Assembly (NCBI RefSeq): GCF_019890635.1
Contig: NZ_JAIOAB010000012.1
Coordinates: 1-64,000 of the forward strand
Length of the DNA stretch: 64,000 nucleotides
Direction: 5' to 3'
Origin: Streptomyces sennicomposti
Lineage (GTDB): Bacteria; Actinomycetota; Actinomycetes; Streptomycetales; Streptomycetaceae
In this document: positions 9,245-19,130 of the stretch, piece after piece
How the letters are laid out: each line of letters begins with the position of its first letter
Numbering within the stretch: position 1 is the first letter of the stretch
Translations under genes and position numbers: made by a program
Notes under the pieces: model-generated
What the model saw: the letters and a program-made list of their open reading frames with translations, nothing else
Database searches by the model: none
What the model was told of the DNA's origin: nothing

Positions 9245-10225
9245 GTGACGGCCGTCGAATCCCGTCCTGGGGGTCCCTCCCAGACCCTTAAGGTTCTGGG
9301 GGAGGGAGCACTCGGTGCAGGCCAGAGCCCGAGCCACCGGCCGTTCGGGGCCCGTGTCAAGGCGTTCGTGGCACTGACCAAGCCACGGATCATCGAACTG
9401 CTGCTGATCACCACCGTTCCGGTGATGTTCCTGGCGCAGCAGGGCGTGCCCGATCTGAAGCTGGTGCTGCTCACGTGCCTCGGCGGCTACCTCTCCGCAG
9501 GTGGCGCCAACGCGCTGAACATGTACATCGACCGCGACATCGACGCGCTGATGGACCGCACCTCGCAGCGGCCGCTGGTGACCGGCATGGTCAGCCCGCG
9601 CGAGTGCCTCGCCTTCGGCATCACGCTGGCGGTCGTCTCGACGCTGCTGTTCGGGTACACCGTCAACTGGCTGTCCGCCTGGCTGTCGCTCGGAGCGCTC
9701 CTCTTCTACGTCGTCGTCTACACGATGATCCTCAAACGGCGTACGTCGCAGAACATCGTCTGGGGCGGGATCGCCGGCTGCCTGCCCGTGCTGATCGGCT
9801 GGTCCGCCGTCACGAACTCCATGTCGTGGGCGCCGGTCGTCCTCTTCCTCGTCATGTTCTTCTGGACGCCGCCGCACTACTGGCCGCTGTCCATGAAGGT
9901 CAAGGAGGACTACGCGCGCGTGGGCGTGCCGATGCTGCCGGTCATCGCCTCCAACAAGGTGGTCGCCCGGCAGATCGTGATCTACAGCTGGGTGATGGTG
10001 GCGGTCTCGCTGCTGCTGACCCCGCTCGGCTACACCGGCTGGTTCTACACGGTGGTGGCGCTCGCGGCCGGCGGCTTCTGGCTGTGGGAGGCGCACGGGC
10101 TGCAGAACCGGGCCAAGGCCGAGGTGACCGGCGCCAAGCTGAAGGAGATGCGGCTGTTCCACTGGTCGATCACCTACGTGTCGATCCTCTTCGTGGCCGT
10201 CGCGGTGGACCCCTTCCTCCGCTAG
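9245..10225 (+). CDS. ctaB: Protoheme IX farnesyltransferase (heme O synthase)
   Basis: The protein is 326 aa. It attaches farnesyl to heme B to give heme O, the precursor of heme A for aa3 oxidase. It is a polytopic UbiA-superfamily protein. The first Asp-rich motif is '[14 protein letters not shown]', the second conserved region lies around '[20 protein letters not shown]', and 'FFWTPPHYW' is characteristic. The GTG at 9245 is used; the neighbouring GTG at 9241 is out of frame. Residues ~10-25 are encoded by a palindromic insert (9267-9310) that looks dispensable. ctaA, the next enzyme of the pathway, lies convergently 0.5 kb away. Confidence 0.95.
   Translation: MTAVESRPGGPSQTLKVLGEGALGAGQSPSHRPFGARVKAFVALTKPRIIELLLITTVPVMFLAQQGVPDLKLVLLTCLGGYLSAGGANALNMYIDRDIDALMDRTSQRPLVTGMVSPRECLAFGITLAVVSTLLFGYTVNWLSAWLSLGALLFYVVVYTMILKRRTSQNIVWGGIAGCLPVLIGWSAVTNSMSWAPVVLFLVMFFWTPPHYWPLSMKVKEDYARVGVPMLPVIASNKVVARQIVIYSWVMVAVSLLLTPLGYTGWFYTVVALAAGGFWLWEAHGLQNRAKAEVTGAKLKEMRLFHWSITYVSILFVAVAVDPFLR
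9270..9306. repeat. Palindromic mini-insert inside the ctaB 5' coding region
   Basis: An imperfect dyad is centred on CTTAAG: TCCCTCCC-AGA-CC on the left matches the reverse complement of GG-TTCT-GGGGGAGGGA on the right. It is read in frame as a stretch of unconserved residues before the first membrane segment. It resembles the short GC hairpin repeats common in Streptomyces intergenic DNA. Confidence 0.6.
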
Positions 10226-10317
10226 CCCCCTTCACACCCGCCGACGGGCGGGGTGCGTGGTCAAGGCCACGCACCCCGCCCGTCGCCGTTGGATCTACCG
10301 CTGGGTAGCATCCAGCC

Positions 10318-10665
10318 ATGGCAGACGACACGCAGCAGGTTGACCCCAAGGCTGACCCGAAGGCCGAGCGCACGGCGGCCCGCCTGGCGCAGCGCATCGG
10401 CTCGTTCTCCAAGGCCCATGGCGGCGCCGAGGGGCAGGTCGCGTACATCGGACAGCGCGGCGCGCGGATCGTCCTGGTCGGCGAGGACGGCGCCTGGGGC
10501 GACATCGTGGCCCCCACCTACGCCGTCGCCGAGCAGGCGGTGCGGAAGTCGGGGATCACGGTCCACGAGTCCTTCGACGGCGAGTTCGCGGCGAAGGTGA
10601 AGACCGGCCCGTACGAGTGGTCCCGGATGGCCGGGCTCCAGCTCGGCGGCCCCAGCAACGGCTGA
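10318..10665 (+). CDS. Conserved hypothetical protein, 115 aa
   Basis: This is a small soluble acidic/basic mixed protein with no membrane segment or signal peptide. The body has a 'GQVAYIGQRGARIVLVGEDGAWGDIVAP' beta-rich section followed by 'AEQAVRKSGITVHESFDGEFAAKVKTGPYEWSRMAG'. I recognise it as a conserved streptomycete protein without an assigned family. It lies 92 nt downstream of ctaB on the same strand and 5 nt before a strong terminator, so it may be the second gene of the ctaB unit. Confidence 0.8.
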   Translation: MADDTQQVDPKADPKAERTAARLAQRIGSFSKAHGGAEGQVAYIGQRGARIVLVGEDGAWGDIVAPTYAVAEQAVRKSGITVHESFDGEFAAKVKTGPYEWSRMAGLQLGGPSNG

Positions 10666-10670
10666 ACGGA

Positions 10671-10725
10671 CTGAAGGCTCGTGGGGCCGGACAGACACTG
10701 TCTGTCCGGCCCCACGAGCCTTCAG
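10671..10725. terminator. Perfect 26-bp-stem bidirectional terminator
   Basis: Arms 10671-10696 and 10700-10725 are exact reverse complements (CTGAAGGCTCGTGGGGCCGG...) around a 3-nt loop. It separates the convergent 115-aa gene and ctaA. Such long stems are the usual Streptomyces bidirectional terminators. Confidence 0.9.
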
Positions 10726-10774
10726 AGTGCGGCGAGGCGGCCGGGCGTCCGCCGGGCGCCGCCCGGCCGCGACG

Positions 10775-11782
10775 TCACGCCGTGGCCAGCTCCGTCTCGG
10801 CGGCCGGGCCCGGCAGGCCGGCCACCTGGACGGGCCGCTCGCGCAGCGACAGCAGCACCCGCAGCACCCCGATCCACATCAGGCACGAACCGAGCATGTG
10901 CGCGGCGACCAGCGCCTCGGGCAGATGCGTGAAGTACTGGACGTAGCCGATGACGCCCTGCAGCAGCAGGACGACGAACAGGTCCCGCGTCCGGTCCAGC
11001 GGGCCCTTGGGCGCGTCGACGGCCTTGAGGACGAACCACAGGGCGAACGTCAGCGTCACCACGATCCAGGCCAGCACCGCGTGCGCCTTGGCGATCGTCT
11101 CCCAGTCCAGCGGGATGCGGTCGACCTTGGCCGAGTCGCCCGCGTGCGGGCCCGCGCCGGTCACCACGGTGCCCACCGCGATCAGCAGCACGCTCGCCAC
11201 GACCAGGAACCACACCAGCTGCTGCACCGCCTTGCCGACCAGCGGACGCGGCTCGGCGTCGCCCTCGCGGGTGCGCTGCCACATCACCGCGGCGACCGCG
11301 ATCAGCGCCGTCGACAGCAGGAAGTGCGCCGCGACGGTGTAGGGGTTGAGGCCGACGAGGACGACGATGCCGCCGAGCACCGCGTTGCCCATGACGATCC
11401 AGAACTGGAGCCAGCCGAGCCGGGTCAGGGCGCGCCGCCACGGCTTCTCGGAGCGCGCGGCGACGATCGCCCAGCCGACGGCGGCGCACAGCACGTACGT
11501 CAGCATGCGGTTGCCGAACTCGATCACCCCGTGGAAGCCCATCGCCCGCGTGGTGGTCAGCGAGTCGTCGGTGCAGGTGGGCCAGGTCGGGCAGCCGAGA
11601 CCCGAGCCGGTCAGGCGGACGGCGCCGCCGGTCACGACGATGACGACCGCCATGACGAGCGCGGCGAGGGCCGCCCGCCGGACGGTCCGCGGCTGCGGGG
11701 TCCAGCGTTCGGCGATGAAGGCGAGCGGGTTGCGCGCTGCGGATACGGCGTCGGCGCGAGTCAGCTTTGGCACGCGTCCCAT
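10775..11782 (-). CDS. ctaA: Heme A synthase
   Basis: The protein is 335 aa, of the COX15/CtaA family, with about eight transmembrane helices. It oxidises heme O to heme A for cytochrome aa3. Features seen are the extracellular Cys pair in 'GLGCPTWPTC' and His residues likely to bind heme in 'GFHGVIEFGNR' and 'AHAVLAWIVV'. The ATG at 11782 is chosen because the upstream in-frame extension is basic and uncharacteristic. It follows the ABC exporter genes on the same strand by 56 nt. Confidence 0.95.
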   Translation of the reverse strand: MGRVPKLTRADAVSAARNPLAFIAERWTPQPRTVRRAALAALVMAVVIVVTGGAVRLTGSGLGCPTWPTCTDDSLTTTRAMGFHGVIEFGNRMLTYVLCAAVGWAIVAARSEKPWRRALTRLGWLQFWIVMGNAVLGGIVVLVGLNPYTVAAHFLLSTALIAVAAVMWQRTREGDAEPRPLVGKAVQQLVWFLVVASVLLIAVGTVVTGAGPHAGDSAKVDRIPLDWETIAKAHAVLAWIVVTLTFALWFVLKAVDAPKGPLDRTRDLFVVLLLQGVIGYVQYFTHLPEALVAAHMLGSCLMWIGVLRVLLSLRERPVQVAGLPGPAAETELATA

Positions 11783-11838
11783 GGTAGGCGTCCGCTTGTG
11801 CACGCGTTCACGAGGGTCCCGCGCGCCGCCCGGACGGC

Positions 11839-12642
11839 CTACTCCCAGCGGAAGAACCGCCCGGCCGCCGCCAGCGCCACGACCGCCCACCCGGCGAGGA
11901 TCCCGAGGTCGCCCCAGGGCATGCCCGCGCCGTGCTGCAGGACGTCCCGCAGCCCGTCGGACAGGGCCGAGATGGGCAGCAGCCCCAGCACGTCCTGCGC
12001 GCCGGAGGGGAACTTGTCCAGCGGGACGATGACCCCGCCGCCCACCAGCAGCAGCAGGAACACCAGGTTCGCGGCGGCCAGCGTGGCCTCGGCCTTCAGG
12101 GTGCCGGCCATCAGCAGGCCGAGCCCGGAGAAGGCGGCCGTGCCGAGGACCAGCAGCAGGAGCACCGCGAGCGGGTCGCCGTGCGGGGACCAGCCGAGCG
12201 CGAAGGCGATCACGGTCAGCAGGACGACCTGGAGCACCTCGGTGACCAGCACCGACGCCGTCTTGGCGGTCATCAGAGCCCAGCGCGGCAGCGGCGAGGC
12301 GGCCAGCCGCTTCAGCACGCCGTAGCGCCGCTCGAAGCCGGTGGCGATGGCCTGTCCGGTGAACGCCGTGGACATCACGGCGAGCGCCAGGACGCCCGGT
12401 GTGAGGAAGTCCACGGCCTTGCCCGCGCCGGTGTCCACGATGTCCACCGCGCTGAACAGCACCAGCAGCAGGGTGGGGATCACGACGGTGAGGAGCAGCT
12501 GCTCGCCGTTGCGCAGCAGCATCTTCGTCTCCAGCGCCGCCTGCGCCGCGATCATGCGCGACAGCGGAGCCGCGCCGGGCCGCGGGGCGTACGCGCCGGT
12601 GGCGGCGCCGCTGTCAGCGCCGGTGCCGGTGGTGAGAGTCAT
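11839..12642 (-). CDS. ABC-2 type transporter permease
   Basis: The protein is 267 aa, starting at the ATG of an ATGA overlap with the upstream ATPase gene. It has six predicted membrane segments, an N-terminal Gly/Ala-rich cytoplasmic lead, and the DrrB-like 'LLLTVVIPTLLLVLFSAVDIV'. Together with the preceding ATPase it forms an exporter of the DrrAB type. The substrate cannot be told from sequence. Its position just upstream of ctaA is recurrent in actinomycetes and hints at heme- or oxidase-linked export, but that is inference. Confidence 0.85.
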   Translation of the reverse strand: MTLTTGTGADSGAATGAYAPRPGAAPLSRMIAAQAALETKMLLRNGEQLLLTVVIPTLLLVLFSAVDIVDTGAGKAVDFLTPGVLALAVMSTAFTGQAIATGFERRYGVLKRLAASPLPRWALMTAKTASVLVTEVLQVVLLTVIAFALGWSPHGDPLAVLLLLVLGTAAFSGLGLLMAGTLKAEATLAAANLVFLLLLVGGGVIVPLDKFPSGAQDVLGLLPISALSDGLRDVLQHGAGMPWGDLGILAGWAVVALAAAGRFFRWE

Positions 12643-13562
12643 GAGCGCAGCTCCTTGCCCGTCAGCTCCAAGAAGACATCCTCCAAAGTGTGCCGCTCCA
12701 CCGAGATCCGGTCGGGCATCACCCCGTGCTGCGCGCACCAGGACGTGACCGTGGCGAGCAGCTGGGGGTCGACCTTGCCGACGACCCGGTAGGAGCCGGG
12801 GGTCAGCTCGGCGGCCGAGGAGTCCGCGGGCAGCGCCTTGAGCAGGGACGCGACGTCGAGGCCGGGGCGGCCGGTGAAGCGCAGGGTGTTCTCCGCGCCG
12901 CCGCGGCACAGCTGCTCCGGGGAGCCCTGGACGACGACCCGGCCCGCGTCGACGATCACGACGTCGTCGGCGAGCTGCTCGGCCTCCTCCATGTAGTGCG
13001 TGGTGAGGATCACGGAGACGCCGTCGGCGCGCAGGTCGCGCACCAGGTCCCAGGTGGCCCGGCGGGCCTGCGGGTCGAGACCGGCGGTCGGCTCGTCGAG
13101 GAAGACCAGCTCGGGCCGGCCGACCACGGCCATGGCGAGCGCGAGGCGCTGCTGCTGGCCGCCGGAGAGCCGGCGGTACGAGGTCCGGCCGCAGCCGCCG
13201 AGCCCGAGCCGTTCGATCAGCGCGTCCACGTCCAGCGGATGGGCGTGCAGCCTGGCGACGTGCCGCAGCATCTCGTCGGCCCGCGCGCCCGAGTACACGC
13301 CCCCGGACTGGAGCATCACGCCGATCCGCGGCCGCAGCGCGGCCGACTGCCGCACGGGGTCGAGGCCCAGGACGCGCACCGTGCCGGAATCCGGCTTCCG
13401 GTACCCCTCGCAGGTCTCGACCGTCGTGGTCTTGCCGGCGCCGTTGGGACCGAGCACGGCGGTCACGCCCGCCCGGGCCACCAGGTCGAGGCCGTCCACC
13501 GCGGTCTTCGTGCCGTACCGCTTCACCAGGGCCTGTACTTCGACCACGGGCTCACTTCGCAT
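12639..13562 (-). CDS. ABC transporter ATP-binding protein
   Basis: The protein is 307 aa. Walker A is GPNGAGKTT (38-46), the signature is LSGGQQQR, Walker B is LVFLDEPT, and an H-loop 'LTTHYMEEAEQLADDV' follows. The C-terminal ~90 residues form a DrrA-like extension ending 'SVERHTLEDVFLELTGKELRS'. It energises the permease encoded immediately downstream (ATGA overlap). It is probably the first gene of the ATPase-permease-ctaA transcription unit. Confidence 0.9.
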   Translation of the reverse strand: MRSEPVVEVQALVKRYGTKTAVDGLDLVARAGVTAVLGPNGAGKTTTVETCEGYRKPDSGTVRVLGLDPVRQSAALRPRIGVMLQSGGVYSGARADEMLRHVARLHAHPLDVDALIERLGLGGCGRTSYRRLSGGQQQRLALAMAVVGRPELVFLDEPTAGLDPQARRATWDLVRDLRADGVSVILTTHYMEEAEQLADDVVIVDAGRVVVQGSPEQLCRGGAENTLRFTGRPGLDVASLLKALPADSSAAELTPGSYRVVGKVDPQLLATVTSWCAQHGVMPDRISVERHTLEDVFLELTGKELRS

Positions 13563-13593
13563 GGGTCCAGAGTCTAGGTTCGCGCCGGGCGGC

Positions 13594-14406
13594 TCAGACC
13601 CCCGGGTGGGTGAAGTCGTCCTCGCGGGGCCGGTGCACCGGGAGCCAGCGCTCGGCGTACGCCACCGCGTCCGCCAGGGGGAACAGCCGGGCCTCGGCGG
13701 CGCCCGCCCGGCCCCGGACGACCGGCCGGTCGCGTTCGAAGTCGTGCCCGAGTTCGTCGAACCGCTCGGCGCTGATGGACACCTCCGTCAGGACCTCCCA
13801 GCCGTCCGGTCCGGGCCGGCCCACCTCGACGAGCGGCGCCGGTATCCGGTACTCGGCCAGGTGGAAACAGGTGCAGGAGCCATATCCGGCGCCGAGCAGC
13901 AGCACCCGGGCGCCCGCGGCCTCCAGCTTGGCCAGCGGGCTGCGCTCGCCGAGCCGGCAGTCCACGGCGTGGTCCGCCGTCAGCTCTCCCGCGCGCGGGC
14001 CGATCGCCGCGAACGAGGCGTGGGGATGCGCGCTGCGTACGGCGCCCGGCCAGGTGCGCACGGTCTCCGGGATCACGCCGACCCCGCGCGTGGGGGTGGT
14101 CCTCGGGTCGTAGACGGGCATCGACGCGCGGATGGTCTCCCACCATTGCCGGGGCACCGGCGGCCGGCTCCACAGGGCGGGATCGGAGAGGCCGCCGGAG
14201 TGCGCCGGGACCACCAGCGTGCCGTCCGGACCGAGGGCGTCCAGCAGGGCCTGGACCACCGCGACCGGGCCGCCGCAGACCCAGCCGAGGGAGCTGAGCG
14301 AGGAGTGGACGAGGAGGGTCTCACCAGGGCGTACGCCGAGGTCGCGCAGGTCTTCGGCGAGGGTGGCGCGGGTGACGAGAGGGCCGGTCGGCGGGGGTGT
14401 GGACAT
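13594..14406 (-). CDS. AAC(3)-family N-acetyltransferase
   Basis: The protein is 270 aa, the typical length for aminoglycoside 3-N-acetyltransferase-fold enzymes. Family landmarks are '[17 protein letters not shown]', '[13 protein letters not shown]', '[32 protein letters not shown]' and '[19 protein letters not shown]'. Members transfer an acyl group from acetyl-CoA to an amine; many housekeeping homologues do not confer antibiotic resistance. It is divergent from sufR. A resistance role is possible but not shown. Confidence 0.85.
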   Translation of the reverse strand: MSTPPPTGPLVTRATLAEDLRDLGVRPGETLLVHSSLSSLGWVCGGPVAVVQALLDALGPDGTLVVPAHSGGLSDPALWSRPPVPRQWWETIRASMPVYDPRTTPTRGVGVIPETVRTWPGAVRSAHPHASFAAIGPRAGELTADHAVDCRLGERSPLAKLEAAGARVLLLGAGYGSCTCFHLAEYRIPAPLVEVGRPGPDGWEVLTEVSISAERFDELGHDFERDRPVVRGRAGAAEARLFPLADAVAYAERWLPVHRPREDDFTHPGV

Positions 14407-14448
14407 GGTCTGGGAGTGTGGTGCACGGCCCTCGCGGGCGCCACCCGT

Positions 14449-14462
14449 TTTGATCGATCAAA
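14449..14462. promoter_or_regulatory. 14-bp perfect palindrome upstream of sufR
   Basis: TTTGATCGATCAAA is a perfect AT-flanked palindrome in the sufR/acetyltransferase intergenic region, 106 nt before the sufR start. It is a candidate operator or promoter element; the cognate regulator is unknown. Confidence 0.45.
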
Positions 14463-14477
14463 GATCGTTTCCGCAGG

Positions 14478-14496
14478 TCAAGTTAGGTCTGCCTAA
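14478..14496. promoter_or_regulatory. Iron-box-like (DmdR/IdeR) site before the suf operon
   Basis: The 19-mer agrees with the actinobacterial DtxR/IdeR/DmdR iron-box consensus at 13 of 19 positions by eye. It contains the dyad TTAGG-4 nt-CCTAA. It lies about 73-91 nt before the sufR GTG, where a repressor would overlap a promoter. This would add iron control to SufR autoregulation. Confidence 0.45.
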
Positions 14497-14568
14497 GTGA
14501 TGCAGGGCACCACCCATGCGGATCAAGGGCGCTTGTCAGGCCGCGAGGAATTACGCAACAATGGCGTT

Positions 14569-15312
14569 GTGAAAAACGTCGGCGAGGCTCGGGAGACCCC
14601 CACGGGGACCCCCCAGGAGGAGCTAGCGACCGGTGAGCGCTCCACGCGCAACCGGGTCGCGCGGTCCATCCTGGACCACGGCCCGTCGACCGTCGCCGAA
14701 CTGGCCGGACGGCTGGGACTCACCCAGGCCGCCGTGCGGCGCCATCTGGACGCCCTGCTCGCCGACGACGTCGTCGAGGCGCGCGAGCGGCGGGTGTACG
14801 GGGCGCGGACGCGCGGCCGGCCCGCGAAGGTCTTCGCGCTCACCGACTGCGGCCGCGACGCCTTCGACCAGTCGTACGACAAGCTCGCCGCGGACGCGCT
14901 GCGCTGGATCGCCGAGCGGGAGGGGGGCCAGGAGGCGGTCGCCGCCTTCGCCCGCGCCCGTATCGCCGCGCAGGCGCGCGCGTACCGCAAGGCCATCGAG
15001 GCGGTGGGCCCCGACGAGCGCGCCGGAGCGCTGGCCAAGGCCCTGAGCGCCGACGGGTACGCTGCTACGGCGCGCAGCGCGCCCCTCCCGCACAAGGGCG
15101 AGCAGCTCTGCCAGCACCACTGCCCGGTCGCCCACGTCGCGGAACAGTTCCCGCAGCTCTGCGAGGCGGAGACCGAGATCTTCGCCGAGCTGCTGGGCAC
15201 CCATGTCCAGCGACTGGCGACCATCGCGCACGGCGACGGCGTCTGCACGACGTTCATCCCCCAGATTTCCACTGACGCATCTGCTAGCACGGCCGGGAGG
15301 AACCCCGCATGA
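14569..15312 (+). CDS. sufR: SufR-type Fe-S sensing transcriptional regulator
   Basis: The protein is 247 aa from the GTG at 14569. An N-terminal winged helix-turn-helix (about 25-90) carries '[24 protein letters not shown]'. The C-terminal part has the SufR cluster ligands: Cys181 and Cys185 in '[18 protein letters not shown]' and Cys198. SufR binds a [4Fe-4S] or [2Fe-2S] cluster and represses suf when clusters are plentiful (established in cyanobacteria and mycobacteria). The stop overlaps the sufB start (ATGA). Longer in-frame starts lack a good ribosome site. Confidence 0.93.
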   Translation: MKNVGEARETPTGTPQEELATGERSTRNRVARSILDHGPSTVAELAGRLGLTQAAVRRHLDALLADDVVEARERRVYGARTRGRPAKVFALTDCGRDAFDQSYDKLAADALRWIAEREGGQEAVAAFARARIAAQARAYRKAIEAVGPDERAGALAKALSADGYAATARSAPLPHKGEQLCQHHCPVAHVAEQFPQLCEAETEIFAELLGTHVQRLATIAHGDGVCTTFIPQISTDASASTAGRNPA

Positions 15313-16730
15313 CTCTCCCCACGGAGACTGCCCACCCCGAACTCGAGGGCCTGGGCAAGTACGAATACGGCTGGGCCGACTCCGACGAGGCCGGCGCCTC
15401 CGCGAAGCGCGGTCTGAACGAGGAAGTCGTCCGGGACATCTCCGCCAAGAAGAGCGAGCCGGAGTGGATGACCAAGCTCCGCCTCAAGGGCCTGCGCCTG
15501 TTCGAGAAGAAGCCCATGCCGAACTGGGGCTCGGACCTGTCGGGCATCGACTTCGACAACATCAAGTACTTCGTGCGCTCCACGGAGAAGCAGGCGGAGT
15601 CCTGGGAGGACCTGCCCGAGGACATCAAGAACACCTACGACAAGCTGGGCATCCCCGAGGCGGAGAAGCAGCGCCTGGTCGCGGGCGTCGCCGCGCAGTA
15701 CGAGTCGGAGGTCGTCTACCACCAGATCCGTGAGGACCTGGAGGAGCGGGGCGTCATCTTCCTGGACACCGACACCGCCCTCAAGGAGCACCCGGACCTC
15801 TTCAAGGAGTACTTCGGCACGGTCATCCCGGTCGGCGACAACAAGTTCGCGTCGCTGAACACCGCGGTGTGGTCCGGCGGCTCCTTCATCTACGTCCCGC
15901 CGGGCGTCCACGTCGAGATCCCGCTCCAGGCCTACTTCCGCATCAACACGGAGAACATGGGCCAGTTCGAGCGGACCCTGATCATCGTCGACGAGGGCGC
16001 CTACGTGCACTACGTCGAGGGCTGCACCGCTCCGATCTACAAGTCCGACTCGCTGCACAGCGCGGTCGTCGAGATCATCGTCAAGAAGAACGCCCGCTGC
16101 CGTTACACGACCATCCAGAACTGGTCGAACAACGTCTACAACCTGGTCACCAAGCGCGCCGTGGCCTACGAGGGCGCGACCATGGAGTGGATCGACGGCA
16201 ACATCGGCTCCAAGGTGACGATGAAGTACCCGGCCGTCTACCTGATGGGCGAGCACGCCAAGGGCGAGACCCTGTCCATCGCCTTCGCCGGCGAGGGCCA
16301 GCACCAGGACGCCGGTTCCAAGATGGTCCACATGGCGCCCAACACCTCGTCCAACATCGTCTCCAAGTCGGTGGCGCGCGGCGGCGGCCGCACCTCCTAC
16401 CGCGGTCTGGTCGAGATCGGCGAGGGCGCCGCGGGCTCCAAGTCCAACGTGCTGTGCGACGCGCTGCTCGTGGACACCATCTCCCGCTCCGACACCTACC
16501 CCTACGTGGACGTCCGCGAGGACGACGTGTCCATGGGCCACGAGGCGACCGTCTCCAAGGTCTCCGAGGACCAGCTCTTCTACCTGATGAGCCGCGGTCT
16601 GTCCGAGTTCGAGGCGATGGCGATGATCGTGCGCGGCTTCGTCGAGCCGATCGCCAAGGAACTCCCCATGGAGTACGCCCTGGAGCTGAACCGGCTGATC
16701 GAGCTGCAGATGGAGGGCGCGGTCGGCTGA
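15309..16730 (+). CDS. sufB: Fe-S cluster assembly scaffold SufB
   Basis: The protein is 473 aa, full length. It forms the SufBC2D scaffold on which [4Fe-4S] clusters are built from SufS/SufU-delivered sulfur. Diagnostic blocks are '[32 protein letters not shown]' and '[14 protein letters not shown]', and the C-terminal '[21 protein letters not shown]'. No intein is present, unlike mycobacterial SufB. The start overlaps sufR by ATGA. Confidence 0.97.
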   Translation: MTLPTETAHPELEGLGKYEYGWADSDEAGASAKRGLNEEVVRDISAKKSEPEWMTKLRLKGLRLFEKKPMPNWGSDLSGIDFDNIKYFVRSTEKQAESWEDLPEDIKNTYDKLGIPEAEKQRLVAGVAAQYESEVVYHQIREDLEERGVIFLDTDTALKEHPDLFKEYFGTVIPVGDNKFASLNTAVWSGGSFIYVPPGVHVEIPLQAYFRINTENMGQFERTLIIVDEGAYVHYVEGCTAPIYKSDSLHSAVVEIIVKKNARCRYTTIQNWSNNVYNLVTKRAVAYEGATMEWIDGNIGSKVTMKYPAVYLMGEHAKGETLSIAFAGEGQHQDAGSKMVHMAPNTSSNIVSKSVARGGGRTSYRGLVEIGEGAAGSKSNVLCDALLVDTISRSDTYPYVDVREDDVSMGHEATVSKVSEDQLFYLMSRGLSEFEAMAMIVRGFVEPIAKELPMEYALELNRLIELQMEGAVG

Positions 16731-16817
16731 CGACCGCCCTCCCCAGCGGCGACGGCCCGCCCCCGTGGGCGGGCCGAGGATCACAATTGACGCAGGAAAG
16801 AGAGCAGACCGACAGCC

Positions 16818-18038
16818 ATGGCTGAGGCTCAGAACTCCCCCAAGTCCTCGACTTCGCTCGGACAGGGGGCGCCCCCACCGGTGGGCTCCACCACCGCCGG
16901 ACAGATCGCGGTGGCCGCCGAGTCGACCGTCGCCACGCGCATGAGCGCGCCGCCCTCGTTCGACGTGGCGGACTTCCCGGTCCCGTACGGCCGTGAGGAG
17001 GAGTGGCGCTTCACCCCGCTGGACCGGCTGCGCGGTCTGCACGACGGCACCGCGAGCGCCACCGGCGGCGTGAAGGTCGACGTCCAGGCCCCCGAGGGCG
17101 TGCGCGTGGAGACCGTCGGCCGCGACGACGCCCGGCTCGGCCGGGCCGGCGCCCCGGTGGACCGCGTCGCCGCCCAGGCCTACTCCGCCTTCGAGCACGC
17201 CTCGGTCGTGACCGTCCCCAAGGAGACCGTCCTCACCGAGCCGATCCGCATCGCCGTGCACGGCGAGGGCGGCACCGCCTACGGCCACCAGGTCATCGAG
17301 CTGGAGGCCTTCGCCGAGGCCGTCGTCGTCATCGACCACACCGGTGACGCGGTCCTCGCCGCCAACGTCGACTACCTGATCGGCGACGGCGCCAAGCTGA
17401 CCGTCGTCTCCGTCCAGGACTGGGACGACAGGGCCGTCCACGTGGGCCAGCACAACGCCCTGATCGGCCGTGACGCCGCCCTGAAGTCCGTCGTCGTCAC
17501 CTTCGGCGGCGACCTGGTCCGGCTGCACCCCCGGGTGACGTACGCGGGCACCGGCGGCGAGGCCGAGATGTTCGGCCTGTACTTCACCGACGCCGGCCAG
17601 CACCAGGAGCACCGCCTCTTCGTCGACCACAACACGCCGCACTGCAAGTCGAACGTGGTCTACAAGGGCGCCCTCCAGGGCGACGACGCGCACGCCGTGT
17701 GGATCGGCGACGTCCTCATCGAGGCCAAGGCCGAGGGCACCGACACCTACGAGATGAACCGCAACCTGGTGCTGACCGACGGCTCCCGGGTCGACTCCGT
17801 GCCGAACCTTGAGATCGAGACCGGCGAGATCGTCGGCGCCGGCCACGCCTCCGCCACCGGCCGCTTCGACGACGAGCAGCTCTTCTACCTGATGGCCCGC
17901 GGCATCCCGGAGTACGAGGCCCGCCGCCTCGTGGTCCGCGGCTTCTTCGCCGAGCTGGTCCAGCAGATCGGTGTCTCCGACATCGAGGAGCGCCTGCTCG
18001 CCCGGATCGAGGAGGAGCTGGAGGCGTCCGTCGCATGA
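16818..18038 (+). CDS. sufD: Fe-S cluster assembly protein SufD
   Basis: The protein is 406 aa, a SufB paralogue and partner in the SufBC2D complex. The beta-helix core and C-terminal 'ARGIPEYEARRLVVRGFF' are typical. Residues ~6-25 are Ser/Pro/Gly-rich and encoded by a short GC palindrome (about 16845-16880), which looks like an in-frame repeat insertion. The gene follows sufB after 87 nt and overlaps the Rieske gene by ATGA. Confidence 0.95.
   Translation: MAEAQNSPKSSTSLGQGAPPPVGSTTAGQIAVAAESTVATRMSAPPSFDVADFPVPYGREEEWRFTPLDRLRGLHDGTASATGGVKVDVQAPEGVRVETVGRDDARLGRAGAPVDRVAAQAYSAFEHASVVTVPKETVLTEPIRIAVHGEGGTAYGHQVIELEAFAEAVVVIDHTGDAVLAANVDYLIGDGAKLTVVSVQDWDDRAVHVGQHNALIGRDAALKSVVVTFGGDLVRLHPRVTYAGTGGEAEMFGLYFTDAGQHQEHRLFVDHNTPHCKSNVVYKGALQGDDAHAVWIGDVLIEAKAEGTDTYEMNRNLVLTDGSRVDSVPNLEIETGEIVGAGHASATGRFDDEQLFYLMARGIPEYEARRLVVRGFFAELVQQIGVSDIEERLLARIEEELEASVA
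16843..16882. repeat. Palindromic mini-insert in the sufD 5' coding region
   Basis: GGGGGCGCCCCC is a perfect 12-bp dyad, and CTCGACTTCGCTCGGACAGG precedes it. This sequence style is common in Streptomyces intergenic repeats. It is translated as Ser/Thr/Gln/Pro-rich residues ahead of the conserved SufD body. Confidence 0.55.
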
Positions 18039-18358
18039 GCGGTGCCTTTGTCCGCGTCTGCGGGCTGAGCGAGCTGGAGGAGGACACCCCCAAGCGGGTG
18101 GAACTCGACGGCACGCCCATCTCCGTGGTGCACACCGAGGGCGAGGTGTTCGCGATCCACGACATCTGCTCGCACGCGAACGTCTCGCTGGCCGAGGGCG
18201 AGGTCGACGACTGCCACATCGAGTGCTGGCTGCACGGCTCGCGCTTCGACCTGCGCTCCGGCAAGCCCGACAGTCTTCCGGCGACGCGTCCCGTCCCCGT
18301 ATACCCCGTAAAGATCGAAGGGGACGACGTGCTCGTCTCCCTCTCCCAGGAGTCCTGA
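18035..18358 (+). CDS. Rieske-type [2Fe-2S] ferredoxin of the suf operon
   Basis: The protein is 107 aa. The cluster motifs are C45-x-H47 and C64-x2-H67 ('CSHANVSL' and 'CWLHG'), spaced as in NirD/HcaC-like Rieske ferredoxins. It is probably an electron donor for cluster assembly or for a suf-associated oxidoreductase. This gene is regularly placed between sufD and sufC in actinobacteria. It has no signal peptide, so it is cytoplasmic. Confidence 0.93.
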   Translation: MSGAFVRVCGLSELEEDTPKRVELDGTPISVVHTEGEVFAIHDICSHANVSLAEGEVDDCHIECWLHGSRFDLRSGKPDSLPATRPVPVYPVKIEGDDVLVSLSQES

Positions 18359-18365
18359 GGCACCC

Positions 18366-19126
<761 letters not shown>

Positions 19127-19130
<4 letters not shown>

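Noticed and set aside
13594..14406. Aminoglycoside resistance gene
   Set aside because: The AAC(3) fold is clear, but nothing links it to an antibiotic cluster; many streptomycete homologues are housekeeping acetyltransferases.
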